Both the position numbers and the translations under genes were made by a program. From NCBI GenBank assembly GCA_903892355.1, contig CAITIE010000064.1, positions 1 through 64,000 on the forward strand: 64,000 nucleotides of DNA. The letters run 5' to 3'. The notes under the pieces are model-generated. The model was not told where the DNA came from. It ran no database searches and saw only the letters and a program-made list of their open reading frames with translations. Position 1 is the first letter of the stretch; each line of letters begins with the position of its first letter. This DNA comes from an uncultured Pirellula sp. (GTDB lineage: Bacteria > Planctomycetota > Planctomycetia > Pirellulales > Pirellulaceae). Below, piece by piece: positions 1-8,462 of this stretch.

Positions 1-495
1 CCCCGTCGCTAGTCATGATCGAAATGCTGAACCGATCAAGTTTCGGCGCATCTCCACCCGGCGCTCACGCTTAGGGCTCCGACGTGATTCGCATCGCGAA
101 TCCCATTCTCCGTGCGCATTGTGCATCCCATCCGAGCCACGCGTGTAAGCAAGTGGCGACTGGACGCCAATAACCGATAGCCCCCGTCGCTAGTCATGAT
201 CGAAATGCTGAACCGATCAAGTTTCGGCGCTTCTCCACCCGGCGCTCACGCTTAGGGCTCCGACGTGATTCGCGATGCGAATCCCATTCTCTGTTCGCAT
301 TGTGCATCCCATCCGAGCCACGCGTGTAAGCAAGTGGCGACTGGACGCCAATAACCGATAGCCCCGTCGCTAGTCATGATCGAAATGCTGAACCGATCAA
401 GCCTCGGCGCATCTCCACCCGGCGCTCACGCTTAGGGCTCCGACGTGATTCGCATCGCGAATCCAATCCTCCATTCGCATTGCGAATCCAATCCA
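1..495. repeat. About 2.7 tandem copies of a 180-bp repeat
   Basis: Three units begin at 1, 182 and 362 and are nearly identical; the third loses similarity near 495, just before the stop of the next gene. The array may continue left of the window. Each unit holds a TGATCG...CGATCA inverted repeat and a GATTCGC-3 nt-GCGAATC palindrome (86-102, 267-283, 447-463). The 3-nt centre is ATC in units 1 and 3 but GAT in unit 2, so the palindrome core is inverted in unit 2. No open reading frame is conserved across the units, and I infer an intergenic, hairpin-forming repeat. Confidence 0.9.
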
Positions 496-525
496 CGACT
501 TCAGCTTGCAAATTCTCGCTTACGA

Positions 526-2649
526 CTATTCCTGATCCAAAATCGGTCGGGTCTTTTTTACCTTCCACTGCTCGTCAAAGAAATCCGCATCCACCACGCG
601 TCCAGGCCAACGTGCGTTAGGTTGCGTTCTGATGTCGATCACTGCCCAATCCGGCAATTTGGGCACTTGCCTCGCATTATTCAGATAATCGTATTCGCGA
701 TAGGTAAATCCACTGTTGAGAACAATGTAATGTTCAGGCGAAAGCGGATTGGGATAGATCAAGACCGGCATATGGCTCTTTGCATCATATTCTTGCCCTC
801 CTACCGACAATCGCTGCGAGTCCCAAGTCAACGGCAGGTTCCCCAAGAGCTTTGCAATCGTTGGATTGCTTTGAGAATCCCCCCAAAGTACCAAGTGGTA
901 CTTCTGCAAATCGGCTTCAGTAACCTCCTCCGACGACTTGACCCTAGCATCCCCGCGCATTTGCCGATGCCATTCTCGCACCGCACGCTCGAACTCCTTC
1001 TCGACCCATCGCTGCGTTTCGGAATGCATGCCATCCGATGTCGGACGTACGAAAAGAAACGGCGCCATGAAGGCATCATCGATCGGTCCTTGAAGGAGAT
1101 GCTTCTTTTTTAATTCGTTGGATGCAGGAGCCAACGGCGATCGCAATCCCCATTGGCCGTTGAGGAACTCGAACGTGGCTCCCCAGGATCGATCTGAGCG
1201 ACGCCGGATATCAAACTTCTTTTCCTCTCCTTCGATAGTCACCTCGATGATATCCTCGCCGTCAGGAATCTCATGGATCCCCATAGTCAAAGTAAACTCG
1301 GTAACATTTCTATCTGGAAGAATGCTTATCTGGCTACCTCGCCGTCCAACGTAAATGGTCGTTGGAACCCAATGCTCGCGTAACGCATCCACGGTCAACC
1401 AATGGAGCTTGTTGTACCTGAGCGTTGTGGTTGTAAATACGAGTTGATCCGGAGTTGACACAGGGCGATGTTCGTCGAGCAATTTCAATCGTCGTTCGAT
1501 CTCGGTGCGAGCTTCGGGCGAAATTGAATGCGCAGTCTTTGGGGCAACGATATGGGTCAGCTCGAAACGTTCATGAACAGGCAGTTCCCAACTCGCCTTG
1601 GCCATGATATCGGCGGCCTGTTTTTGCTTATCGACTTCTCCGCTGTAAGCGATAGTTGGAACATTCCTCAGATTTCGGACCCATACAGGGCAATCGTAAT
1701 ACTGCCAAAGCTTTTCTTCGAACCAGTAGGGCTTCAGCTCTTCGGACTGAAAGACTTTGAGAAAGTCCGGGGTCTCCGAAAACCCGGCTCCAGGTGTCGC
1801 TGCAAACCATTTGTCGGGATAGTGGACTGCGAGATGCCACGCTGCCGCACCACCCATGGAAAAACCTCGTATCGCTACGCGCTCGGGATCGATGGGATAA
1901 CTCTTCATCGCGTGCTCAATCGCCTCGAATGTATCGATTTCGCCAGCGAGTTTGTTCGCATTGCAATACCGACCAAACGGATGAATCATGATCGTCCCTG
2001 GCGCAGGTGCCGGATCGAGGTTCTTCAATCGCGTTGCGAGGAACTGCAATTCCAGTCCCTTCTCACTCCTTCCACGGCACCAAACATCAGCGCGTCCCGA
2101 CAATCGATTGGTAACAATTCCATCCTCAGGACTTTTAACGAGTTGCGGATGAAAGACCACACCGTACGGTTGAACGGATCCATCTAATTTCGAGCGAAAA
2201 CCTCGAACCGTAGCAGAAACCTTAAATTCCCAACCGAGCCAGAAAAAATTGCGTTGTCGAACCGCCTCTCCTCGCGCGATCCCTTGCTGGATCAACTCCA
2301 ACGCACGATCGAAATCCGCAGGCTCAAAAAAACCATCTTCGTCGAGAGCCAAGCGGACTGCGCGATAGAAAATCTCGACATCGGGAAGAAGTTCCTGAAT
2401 GTCCTTATCCTTCGACTCCGACAATTCGGCGACCAGCGTTTTCAATTTTGCAAGTTCCGTCTCGATCGCAGACCGCTTCTCCGGTGGTATCTCCATCCCC
2501 TTGGGAGGGATGGGGCGTACCTTGTCTGAAACATTGTCGCTGGGGCCATCCGCTCGCGACGAACCGCAGCAGGCAATCCATCCAAAGATAAGTACCATCA
2601 AAAGCCTAGTGCACATTCGAGTGAACTGCGGGGAGCATAGATATCGCAT
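526..2649 (-). CDS. Secreted alpha/beta hydrolase, prolyl-oligopeptidase/esterase type
   Basis: This 707-residue protein starts with a signal peptide (hydrophobic residues about 15-28, then a Cys-Cys-Gly that could be a lipobox). A charged helical segment spans about 55-130. The hydrolase domain follows, with the nucleophile elbow GFSMGG at 262-267 (Ser264), a likely catalytic Asp340 in YSGEVD and a likely His374 in TAHS. The remaining 300 residues look like a beta-rich accessory region. The architecture fits large planctomycete proteins annotated as prolyl oligopeptidase family or PHB depolymerase-like. The substrate cannot be read from sequence; an ester or short peptide is plausible. It lies alone between the tandem repeat and a leftward M20 peptidase gene. 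Confidence 0.85.
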   Translation of the reverse strand: MRYLCSPQFTRMCTRLLMVLIFGWIACCGSSRADGPSDNVSDKVRPIPPKGMEIPPEKRSAIETELAKLKTLVAELSESKDKDIQELLPDVEIFYRAVRLALDEDGFFEPADFDRALELIQQGIARGEAVRQRNFFWLGWEFKVSATVRGFRSKLDGSVQPYGVVFHPQLVKSPEDGIVTNRLSGRADVWCRGRSEKGLELQFLATRLKNLDPAPAPGTIMIHPFGRYCNANKLAGEIDTFEAIEHAMKSYPIDPERVAIRGFSMGGAAAWHLAVHYPDKWFAATPGAGFSETPDFLKVFQSEELKPYWFEEKLWQYYDCPVWVRNLRNVPTIAYSGEVDKQKQAADIMAKASWELPVHERFELTHIVAPKTAHSISPEARTEIERRLKLLDEHRPVSTPDQLVFTTTTLRYNKLHWLTVDALREHWVPTTIYVGRRGSQISILPDRNVTEFTLTMGIHEIPDGEDIIEVTIEGEEKKFDIRRRSDRSWGATFEFLNGQWGLRSPLAPASNELKKKHLLQGPIDDAFMAPFLFVRPTSDGMHSETQRWVEKEFERAVREWHRQMRGDARVKSSEEVTEADLQKYHLVLWGDSQSNPTIAKLLGNLPLTWDSQRLSVGGQEYDAKSHMPVLIYPNPLSPEHYIVLNSGFTYREYDYLNNARQVPKLPDWAVIDIRTQPNARWPGRVVDADFFDEQWKVKKTRPILDQE

Positions 2650-2746
2650 GGTATGGCGTTCCCGAAATCGAGAGGGAGGGAATGGGTAACTTTAGGTGAA
2701 TCAAAAATGTCGAAGCATGCTCGAGGCAATTGGGCCGGATAGCGCA

Positions 2747-4081
2747 TCAATTCTTGACAGGCATCAAATCGAGGGCGGTGGCGACCAATGCTTTGGTACC
2801 TGTAAGGATCGTTTCTTTTGGCTCTGGGAAAAAGAACGGGGAGTGAAGCGACGGAAGAGCTTTCCCCTCTTTAGCCATGGCATCGATTCGCGATGGGGAT
2901 TGAGTTCCAATTCGAAACATAGCGATTGGAACGCCGGCCAAGCCATACTGCGAGAAATCCTCGCCTCCCATCACGGGTGGAACGTCGACCACCCGTTCAG
3001 TTCCTAAGACCTTGCGGAACGCCGGTACCAATCGGGTAACCAGTGCCGAATCGTTGATCGTCGCTGGCGTATCGTCGGAGAACTCGATCGAGGGTTCTTC
3101 GGCCCCGGCACTGATTGCCGCCGCTTTGGCCTTGCGCACGATGCCGTCGAGCAATCGTTGACGCACATCGGGTGAGTAGCTGCGCACGGTCAATTGCAAT
3201 TTGCAACTGCTATCGATGATGTTGTGTTTGGTCCCCGCGTGGATCGATCCAACCGTGATGACCGCAGGTTCGAGCGGATTGTTTTCGCGACTGACCAGGG
3301 ATTGCAGGTCCAGAATCAAATGTGCTGCTTGGACGACCGGGTCGATCGTCTTTTGAGGGAAAGCCCCATGACCACCTTTGCCTTTGACGACGATATCGAC
3401 ACTGTCCACGCTGGCCATCATGTTCCCGGCACGGTAACCGAGCATTCCGGTCGGCATCTCGGGATCCACGTGCAACGCGATCGCGAAGTCGGGGAGTGGA
3501 AATCGAACCAACAGTCCGTCGGCCAACATGGCTTTTGCTCCACCACCTATTTCCTCAGCAGGTTGCCCGACCAGCACCAATGTCCCTTGCCATTGCGAAC
3601 GATGCTCGAGGAGGTACTCAGCGGCTGCGATTTGGCATGACATGTGGATGTCGTGCGCGCATGCGTGCATCACGCCTACCTCCACGCCACGAGCATCCTT
3701 GACACGGACTTTGGAGGCATACTCGACTCCAGACTGCTCGACGACAGGGAGTCCGTCCAGATCCGTTCGGAACATCACGGTCGGCCCATTTCCATTTTTG
3801 ATCACGCCGACGTAGCCGGTCTTGCCGATCCCTGTGGTCACGTCAACTTCTTTCCCCTTCAACCTCTGTGCTAGTTTCGTGGATGTCTTTTCCTCCCGAA
3901 ACGACAGCTCGGGCGACGCATGCAGTTCTTCGTACAGGGTAACCCACGAAGCGATCTTCCCATCGATGAATCGATCGTCGATCTCTTGGGCAACTGTCCT
4001 ATCGTTTTGGAAGCAGCATTGAAACAGCACGGTCCCCAACAACACAACAAACCAGCGATCTCGGGGGAGTAATGGGAACAT
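2747..4081 (-). CDS. Exported M20-family amidohydrolase/peptidase
   Basis: The 444-residue product has an N-terminal hydrophobic export signal (about residues 9-24) and then the M20D amidohydrolase fold. Metal ligands are recognisable: Cys141 and His143 in HACAHD, Glu176-Glu177 in GQPAEEIGGG, a His near 204 in ALHVDPEMPTG, and the late GGEDFSQYG motif. The usual M20D motif is HACGHD, so Ala replaces Gly here. Relatives hydrolyse N-acyl or indole-acetyl amino acids or N-acyl-aminoacyl bonds, and the real substrate is unknown. It is transcribed towards the 707-residue hydrolase with a gap of about 100 bp, so co-transcription is possible. Confidence 0.9.
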   Translation of the reverse strand: MFPLLPRDRWFVVLLGTVLFQCCFQNDRTVAQEIDDRFIDGKIASWVTLYEELHASPELSFREEKTSTKLAQRLKGKEVDVTTGIGKTGYVGVIKNGNGPTVMFRTDLDGLPVVEQSGVEYASKVRVKDARGVEVGVMHACAHDIHMSCQIAAAEYLLEHRSQWQGTLVLVGQPAEEIGGGAKAMLADGLLVRFPLPDFAIALHVDPEMPTGMLGYRAGNMMASVDSVDIVVKGKGGHGAFPQKTIDPVVQAAHLILDLQSLVSRENNPLEPAVITVGSIHAGTKHNIIDSSCKLQLTVRSYSPDVRQRLLDGIVRKAKAAAISAGAEEPSIEFSDDTPATINDSALVTRLVPAFRKVLGTERVVDVPPVMGGEDFSQYGLAGVPIAMFRIGTQSPSRIDAMAKEGKALPSLHSPFFFPEPKETILTGTKALVATALDLMPVKN

Positions 4082-4487
4082 GTTTTTTCGTCCTGATGAT
4101 TCAAGCGGTGTCGGTTAAACAAAACGGGCCGGTAACAGCAAGCGAGGCACCATCGGGTGCGCTCTCGCGATAGCGACCTATTCTAGCCGCCTTGGGAAAG
4201 CAATGCGCAGCCCCTAGGGCTTTCTAAAACCTCCTGCAAGCGCAGCCCACCAGGATTCATCGCCGGCAAGCCAGCCGAAAGAATGCTTGCTCCATTTCCT
4301 CTGAAACGCGTTTAAGGACGTGCGTCTGGCGTTATCGAGGCCTTCAAAACGGCAAACGGTTTCTCAAATTTCAAAATTCTTTTTCGGAGTGACCTAACGT
4401 GTCCACGAGCTGGCGATTCTTAGAGCAACTCGGTCGCCGACGTAGCGATGAATCGATTTTTGAATCCCGCTAATTGCCATTCAAACC
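4082..4487. other. Intergenic region with no recognised feature
   Basis: About 400 bp separates the leftward peptidase gene from the small rightward gene at 4488. It must contain the peptidase promoter. I found no RNA gene, strong hairpin or recognisable operator in it. Confidence 0.4.
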
Positions 4488-4874
4488 ATGTCAGCAACAC
4501 TTACCAACAGCAGCAAAATGATCCAACAGACCTTCGACTGGGAGAGCACTGCCGACAGGTTGGTTGATCTCGATCTAGCTAGCAGCGAGCCTGCTGCGTC
4601 GTTGGCTGTCATGGAAACCCCATCGCATGCAACCCTCTGCCACCCATCAACTCCCACAGAACCAGTCACGCAACTGCGTCGCCATTCAACAAACTCAACC
4701 TGTTCGCCTACGTCTCCAAGCAAACCAACCCAACGGAGAAACCGATGTGAGCACGTTGGTGGGGTAATGGCGACGGTGCTGTCGAAGTATGGACTAGGGG
4801 TGGACGATTTGCTCCATGCCATCGATAACTTGCGAATGGCCCGCGGCCAGGCTTCAAGCACGCGTCAGCCGTAA
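4488..4874 (+). CDS. Small hypothetical protein
   Basis: This 128-residue frame starts at ATG and is rich in Ser/Thr in its first 90 residues. The last 40 residues look the most protein-like: a basic Q-R-R-N-R-C stretch, then GGVMATVLSKYGLGVDDLL and an amphipathic helix. I do not recognise the family. A perfect 8-bp hairpin starts 3 bp after the stop, which supports the plus strand as the coding one. There is no clear Shine-Dalgarno sequence. A nearly co-extensive minus-strand frame (4481-4861) is the alternative, but it lacks any similar support. It may be a small DNA-binding or lineage-restricted protein, and it could also be non-coding. Confidence 0.45.
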   Translation: MSATLTNSSKMIQQTFDWESTADRLVDLDLASSEPAASLAVMETPSHATLCHPSTPTEPVTQLRRHSTNSTCSPTSPSKPTQRRNRCEHVGGVMATVLSKYGLGVDDLLHAIDNLRMARGQASSTRQP

Positions 4875-4876
4875 AA

Positions 4877-4895
4877 CCCAATTCGGCGAATTGGG
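4877..4895 (+). terminator. Hairpin just after the small gene
   Basis: CCCAATTC, a GGC loop and GAATTGGG form a perfect 8-bp stem that starts 3 bp after the stop codon at 4874. No run of T follows, so intrinsic termination is uncertain. A 10-bp direct repeat (ACGCGTCAGC) flanks it on both sides. Confidence 0.5.
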
Positions 4896-5055
4896 CAGGT
4901 ACGCGTCAGCGGCCTAGGCTCTATTCGTTTTCACTACCACTGGGAGATTCCATTGGTAGATACCATTGGGCCACAAGATCCGGATCCCAACGATAACGCC
5001 TTTGCGAGTTCACTCTCGAGGTGGCAGACCGGGGGGCCTAGAACGCTATTCTAGT

Positions 5056-5952
5056 TCAGCTTCGCATGCTGTTTCTTAATAGACGATCTGCCCAGGATGG
5101 CCAGAGGGGCATCAGTGCCGCCAACCATCTTGCTTTCGCAGGCACTACCAATTCCAACTCCCTCGAATGCGCTGCGGCTAGGATTTGCCGACTCAAACGC
5201 TCGGGATTTAATCGTTTGAGCCGAACCCCACCTCCAGGCTTGGCCACGCTGGAATCCAGCCCGCGTTGGGCAGCTAATTGCGTGTAACGATCGTCACTGT
5301 CAGGTCGGTCGATAGGACCAGGACAAACCAGTAAAAAATGAACCCCGCTCCCTGCCGATTCCGATCGCCATTGCCTATTCATCGCAACCAGCCCATGCTT
5401 GGCTATCGAATAGCCGCCCATATTGGGACCCGCCACAAGCCCGGCTAAAGACGCGATATTGACGACGGTTCCTGAAGCGCGACAGAGCGAGTCCCAACTC
5501 ACTTGCGTCATCGATAAGGAAGAGATGACGTTGATCTCAAACAGTTCTCGCACGGCAGCGAGCGATAAATTCTGCAAGTTGCCTCGATCCGATCGTCCAA
5601 CTGCGTTGATCAGCAATTCGCATCGCTCGCTCGCGAGAAAATCCCGCAATCTTCCGTATTCGTTGACGGAGGGTTGGTTCCCTGTCGTCGCTTGGTGACC
5701 TCCATCGCTTCGCCCGTCAACTGCCCCTTTAATACGTTCGATACAAGTGACGTCGATCGCGAAGATCTCAACGGAGGCTGCACCAGCTTCGAGGGCTTCG
5801 TTCCGTGCAGATTCAAGCCGTCCAATGTCTCTGCCGACGATGGCCAATCGGCTATTCTGACGAGCCAATTCGAGAACGAGGTGCTTACCGAGGCCTGATG
5901 TCCCTCCGCTGACCAAAGCCAAGCGATTTTCCCAGACACTCGATGTTTGCAT
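5056..5952 (-). CDS. Short-chain dehydrogenase/reductase (SDR)
   Basis: The 298-residue protein is a classical SDR. It has the nucleotide-binding glycine motif SGGTSGLG at 15-22, NAVG at 116-119 (the NAG-type motif), catalytic Ser168, and YSIAK with Tyr181 and Lys185. An unusual stretch of about 20 residues (80-100, Gly/Thr/Asn-rich) sits between the cofactor fold and the NAVG motif. The C-terminus is hydrophobic and basic, so weak membrane association is possible. It would oxidise or reduce an alcohol/ketone with NAD(P)(H), substrate unknown. It is the last gene of a leftward operon, 21 bp after the PDZ protein gene. Confidence 0.9.
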   Translation of the reverse strand: MQTSSVWENRLALVSGGTSGLGKHLVLELARQNSRLAIVGRDIGRLESARNEALEAGAASVEIFAIDVTCIERIKGAVDGRSDGGHQATTGNQPSVNEYGRLRDFLASERCELLINAVGRSDRGNLQNLSLAAVRELFEINVISSLSMTQVSWDSLCRASGTVVNIASLAGLVAGPNMGGYSIAKHGLVAMNRQWRSESAGSGVHFLLVCPGPIDRPDSDDRYTQLAAQRGLDSSVAKPGGGVRLKRLNPERLSRQILAAAHSRELELVVPAKARWLAALMPLWPSWADRLLRNSMRS

Positions 5953-5973
5953 ATTTCCCCGGGAGAAACTTCC

Positions 5974-7197
5974 CTAGCGATTCCTCTGGCGAACCAAAGC
6001 CAAGACGACTGGGTACCGCAAATCCGAAGAGAGCGCCATCTGCGAACGAATGGCCCGTACCTCTTGGGGGGCGGGGTTGCGGCCGAGAACGTACTGGTAA
6101 ACATCCGTGATGTACAGATCGACGTTCCCTCGATAACGATCATAGTATTCCGAACTGCACAGCACGGTTGCAAGGATTTCATCCGTGGTTTTACCCTTAG
6201 CCAACTCGCGCTGCCAAACCGCTTGCTCCCGGTCATTGAGGGGTCTTCCGAGCAATTGCATGTAGTACGATGAAACTTGATCGATGGGGCGACCAAGATT
6301 TGGTTGCGTAGGATTCACCGTGGGGCTCGGTCGGTTCGGAACCGATGGAACCAGGGTTAAATTCGCTTGACCATTACCTACCGTAACATTGACAGGTACC
6401 GGCGAGGTTGTTTCCACGACGGGGACTCCCCGCTGGGAGATCTTCGCGTCGATTGCGTAACGGTGGTCGGGCCGAATGTTGGAAACATCGAAATCCAATC
6501 GGTAGGAAATCGGCCATCGGCCTGTCACCGGCACTTGTGCCTCGGCGATGGTCACATTTTGCCATTGTGGGAAACTGGTGTCGATCAGCCGCACAGTCAG
6601 CAAGCTACCAGGGATCGCTAACTCTCGACTTCCAGTATTGACAGTGCCAACCACCGTCCGGTTCGTGGAGTACGAGTTGGTGAACTGGACAGGGATATTT
6701 ACCAACTGGGAGTTGCGATGGTTCTGAACCAAGAGAGTCACTCGACCTTGCGCGTCGACACGTCGAGCCAACTCCTCGGCAATATCGAACGTACGACCAT
6801 TGACAATGCCAACTTGGTAGCCGCCGACTGAGATAATAGTATCCTGGGCTTCGATCCCAGACTGCTGCGCCACGGACCCAGGAACGACGCTCGTAACAAC
6901 CACACCTGTTGGGGTATTGCGAGAGTAGATTCCTAATTTGAAGTTCGTGGGTGGAAGTTGGTTGGGTGGCAAGTACCGTTCCTGTGGGTTTCCACGCGCA
7001 TACCCGACTTCCGTACCGTAGAAGCCTTGATCGCTAAAAGGATCATTCCCGGAGGCATCTCGATCTCGGGCATCTTGAGCCATGACTGGCAACAAAAAGG
7101 ATAGGACTAACCCAGACGCAAATCCCAACTGCCAAAAGGATCGCGATGGGCTTACAAGCCATATTGGGCGTAACAAGAGTGTCATGATGGATTTCAT
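5974..7197 (-). CDS. Exported PDZ / YscW-like / DUF4214-like protein
   Basis: The 407-residue protein has a signal peptide ending near MAQD (40). A PDZ domain spans about 87-165 (LGIYSRNTPTGVVVTSVVPG, then SGIEAQDTIISVGG). A region at about 180-285 closely resembles the YbaY/YscW lipoprotein fold (IPGSLLTVRLIDTS, then IRPDHRYAIDAKI). A C-terminal region at about 303-405 has two copies of a DUF4214-like motif (YYMQLLGRPLNDREQAVW and VYQYVLGRNPAPQEV). PDZ domains bind peptide ends; DUF4214 domains are common in extracellular proteins. I infer a periplasmic or surface scaffold. It sits 20 bp after the phosphate-binding-like gene and 21 bp before the SDR gene. Domain assignments come from motif reading. 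Confidence 0.75.
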   Translation of the reverse strand: MKSIMTLLLRPIWLVSPSRSFWQLGFASGLVLSFLLPVMAQDARDRDASGNDPFSDQGFYGTEVGYARGNPQERYLPPNQLPPTNFKLGIYSRNTPTGVVVTSVVPGSVAQQSGIEAQDTIISVGGYQVGIVNGRTFDIAEELARRVDAQGRVTLLVQNHRNSQLVNIPVQFTNSYSTNRTVVGTVNTGSRELAIPGSLLTVRLIDTSFPQWQNVTIAEAQVPVTGRWPISYRLDFDVSNIRPDHRYAIDAKISQRGVPVVETTSPVPVNVTVGNGQANLTLVPSVPNRPSPTVNPTQPNLGRPIDQVSSYYMQLLGRPLNDREQAVWQRELAKGKTTDEILATVLCSSEYYDRYRGNVDLYITDVYQYVLGRNPAPQEVRAIRSQMALSSDLRYPVVLALVRQRNR

Positions 7198-7217
7198 TTT
7201 CGGTTTTCCCTTGAAGG

Positions 7218-8363
7218 TTATTTCAGGACTGTCCAGCCGAGTTTCTCTTTTTGAGCCGACAGTTCGGACACATCGAGGGGTAGTATTCCATCTTTGCTAA
7301 GGACTTCCTGACCTTGGCGACTGAGGACGTAGGTAACAAACTCATCGACCAGCGATTGCTTTGCCGCAACATCCTCCGACTTAGCAACGACGAGAGTCAA
7401 CGCACGCTTTAGGGGATACCCTTTTTCCGTCGCCAGAGTATCCATCGGCGAGATGAATCTGGCGGCATCCACAGAAATCGCGAGTGGTCTCACTTTGTTT
7501 CGTGGGCAACGCACCGCACTGATCAGCCCCAATGCGGCGACGTCCTTGGCCACGGCGTCAATAATATCCTGCTGCGACTCATGCTCATGAACCGCCGCCT
7601 CATTCCCCTTCGCAGTCAATTGAACGCGATCTGCAACTGTCCGCAATCCATGTTTTTTGGAAAGTACATGGTGCGAGATCGACTGCTCTGCAAGGGGCGA
7701 TTCGATTCCCAATTCTCCCCATTTCGACACCAACTTCTCATCATTCAAACTGAGAGGCGTTCCGAGTTTTGAGTTCCAGCTCAACCCTCGGATAGGATTC
7801 TGCGGGTTTACGATCAATGCCAACACATCGTAGCCGACCGTGATCGCCGTCAGCGGAGTTCCGAGTTCCTTGCTCCATTTTTCGAGCTCTTCATCGCTGA
7901 CTTCACGACTGATCAGTCCCAAAACGCTCTTGCCCGATGCCAACTTGGGAAAGGATTCCTCGGAACCTTGGCAGTTGATCTTGAATGCCACATCGGCATG
8001 GACTTGCCGAAACTCTTCCGACCAGAGCGAAGCGAGTTGCTGCATCCTCGTGGAGCCAAAAATCTCCAACTCACCCGCGAGTGGCTTGTCGGGAGCATAG
8101 GGGTCGCCATCGACAGTCAGAATCAGGTCGCTTCTCCGCAAATCAGCCGCCGGTGGGGTGGTGCTTGACTGTGACACACTCTGAGTTGCAGCCGACTCTT
8201 TGGACTCCTGGCCCAAAGAATAGGCATCGACGAAGGATACCAAAAGCCACATGCTCCCTATGGCAATGGCAAGCGACGGGCCAACCATCGACGGAAGGCG
8301 GTTTCGCCAGATGGAATCCGGACAACACCCGGCAAGCCAACAACAAAGCCTTGAAATACTCAA
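7218..8363 (-). CDS. PstS-like periplasmic substrate-binding protein
   Basis: The 381-residue product has an N-terminal hydrophobic segment (about 28-45), a low-complexity Ser/Gln linker, and a periplasmic binding-protein fold like phosphate-binding PstS (LAGELEIFGSTRMQQLASLW, later VLGLISREVSDEE and a YVLSRQGQEVL ending). The start is TTG, chosen because AAGGA lies 7 nt upstream; the first ATG in frame (8288) has no ribosome site. No pstCAB or phoU gene is nearby, so it may sense or scavenge phosphate or another oxyanion outside a local ABC transporter. It leads the operon with the PDZ and SDR genes. Confidence 0.75.
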   Translation of the reverse strand: MSISRLCCWLAGCCPDSIWRNRLPSMVGPSLAIAIGSMWLLVSFVDAYSLGQESKESAATQSVSQSSTTPPAADLRRSDLILTVDGDPYAPDKPLAGELEIFGSTRMQQLASLWSEEFRQVHADVAFKINCQGSEESFPKLASGKSVLGLISREVSDEELEKWSKELGTPLTAITVGYDVLALIVNPQNPIRGLSWNSKLGTPLSLNDEKLVSKWGELGIESPLAEQSISHHVLSKKHGLRTVADRVQLTAKGNEAAVHEHESQQDIIDAVAKDVAALGLISAVRCPRNKVRPLAISVDAARFISPMDTLATEKGYPLKRALTLVVAKSEDVAAKQSLVDEFVTYVLSRQGQEVLSKDGILPLDVSELSAQKEKLGWTVLK

Positions 8364-8462
8364 GATAGTTTCCTTCGAAGAACGATGAATGTTCGATGCG
8401 ATCCAGTTTAAGGATCGAGCGGAGGAATTCCATTCGATCCATCAGACACAATAGCCGTCGAA

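Noticed and set aside
1-495. Possible mobile element end or CRISPR
   Set aside because: The units are directly adjacent 180-bp repeats without spacers, and no transposase or integrase is present in the window.
4481-4861. A minus-strand frame antisense to the small gene at 4488
   Set aside because: It has no motif, no upstream ribosome site, and the hairpin fits the plus-strand gene end better.
5610-6296. Long minus-strand frame over the SDR and PDZ genes
   Set aside because: It is an out-of-frame shadow of two genes with clear domain motifs.
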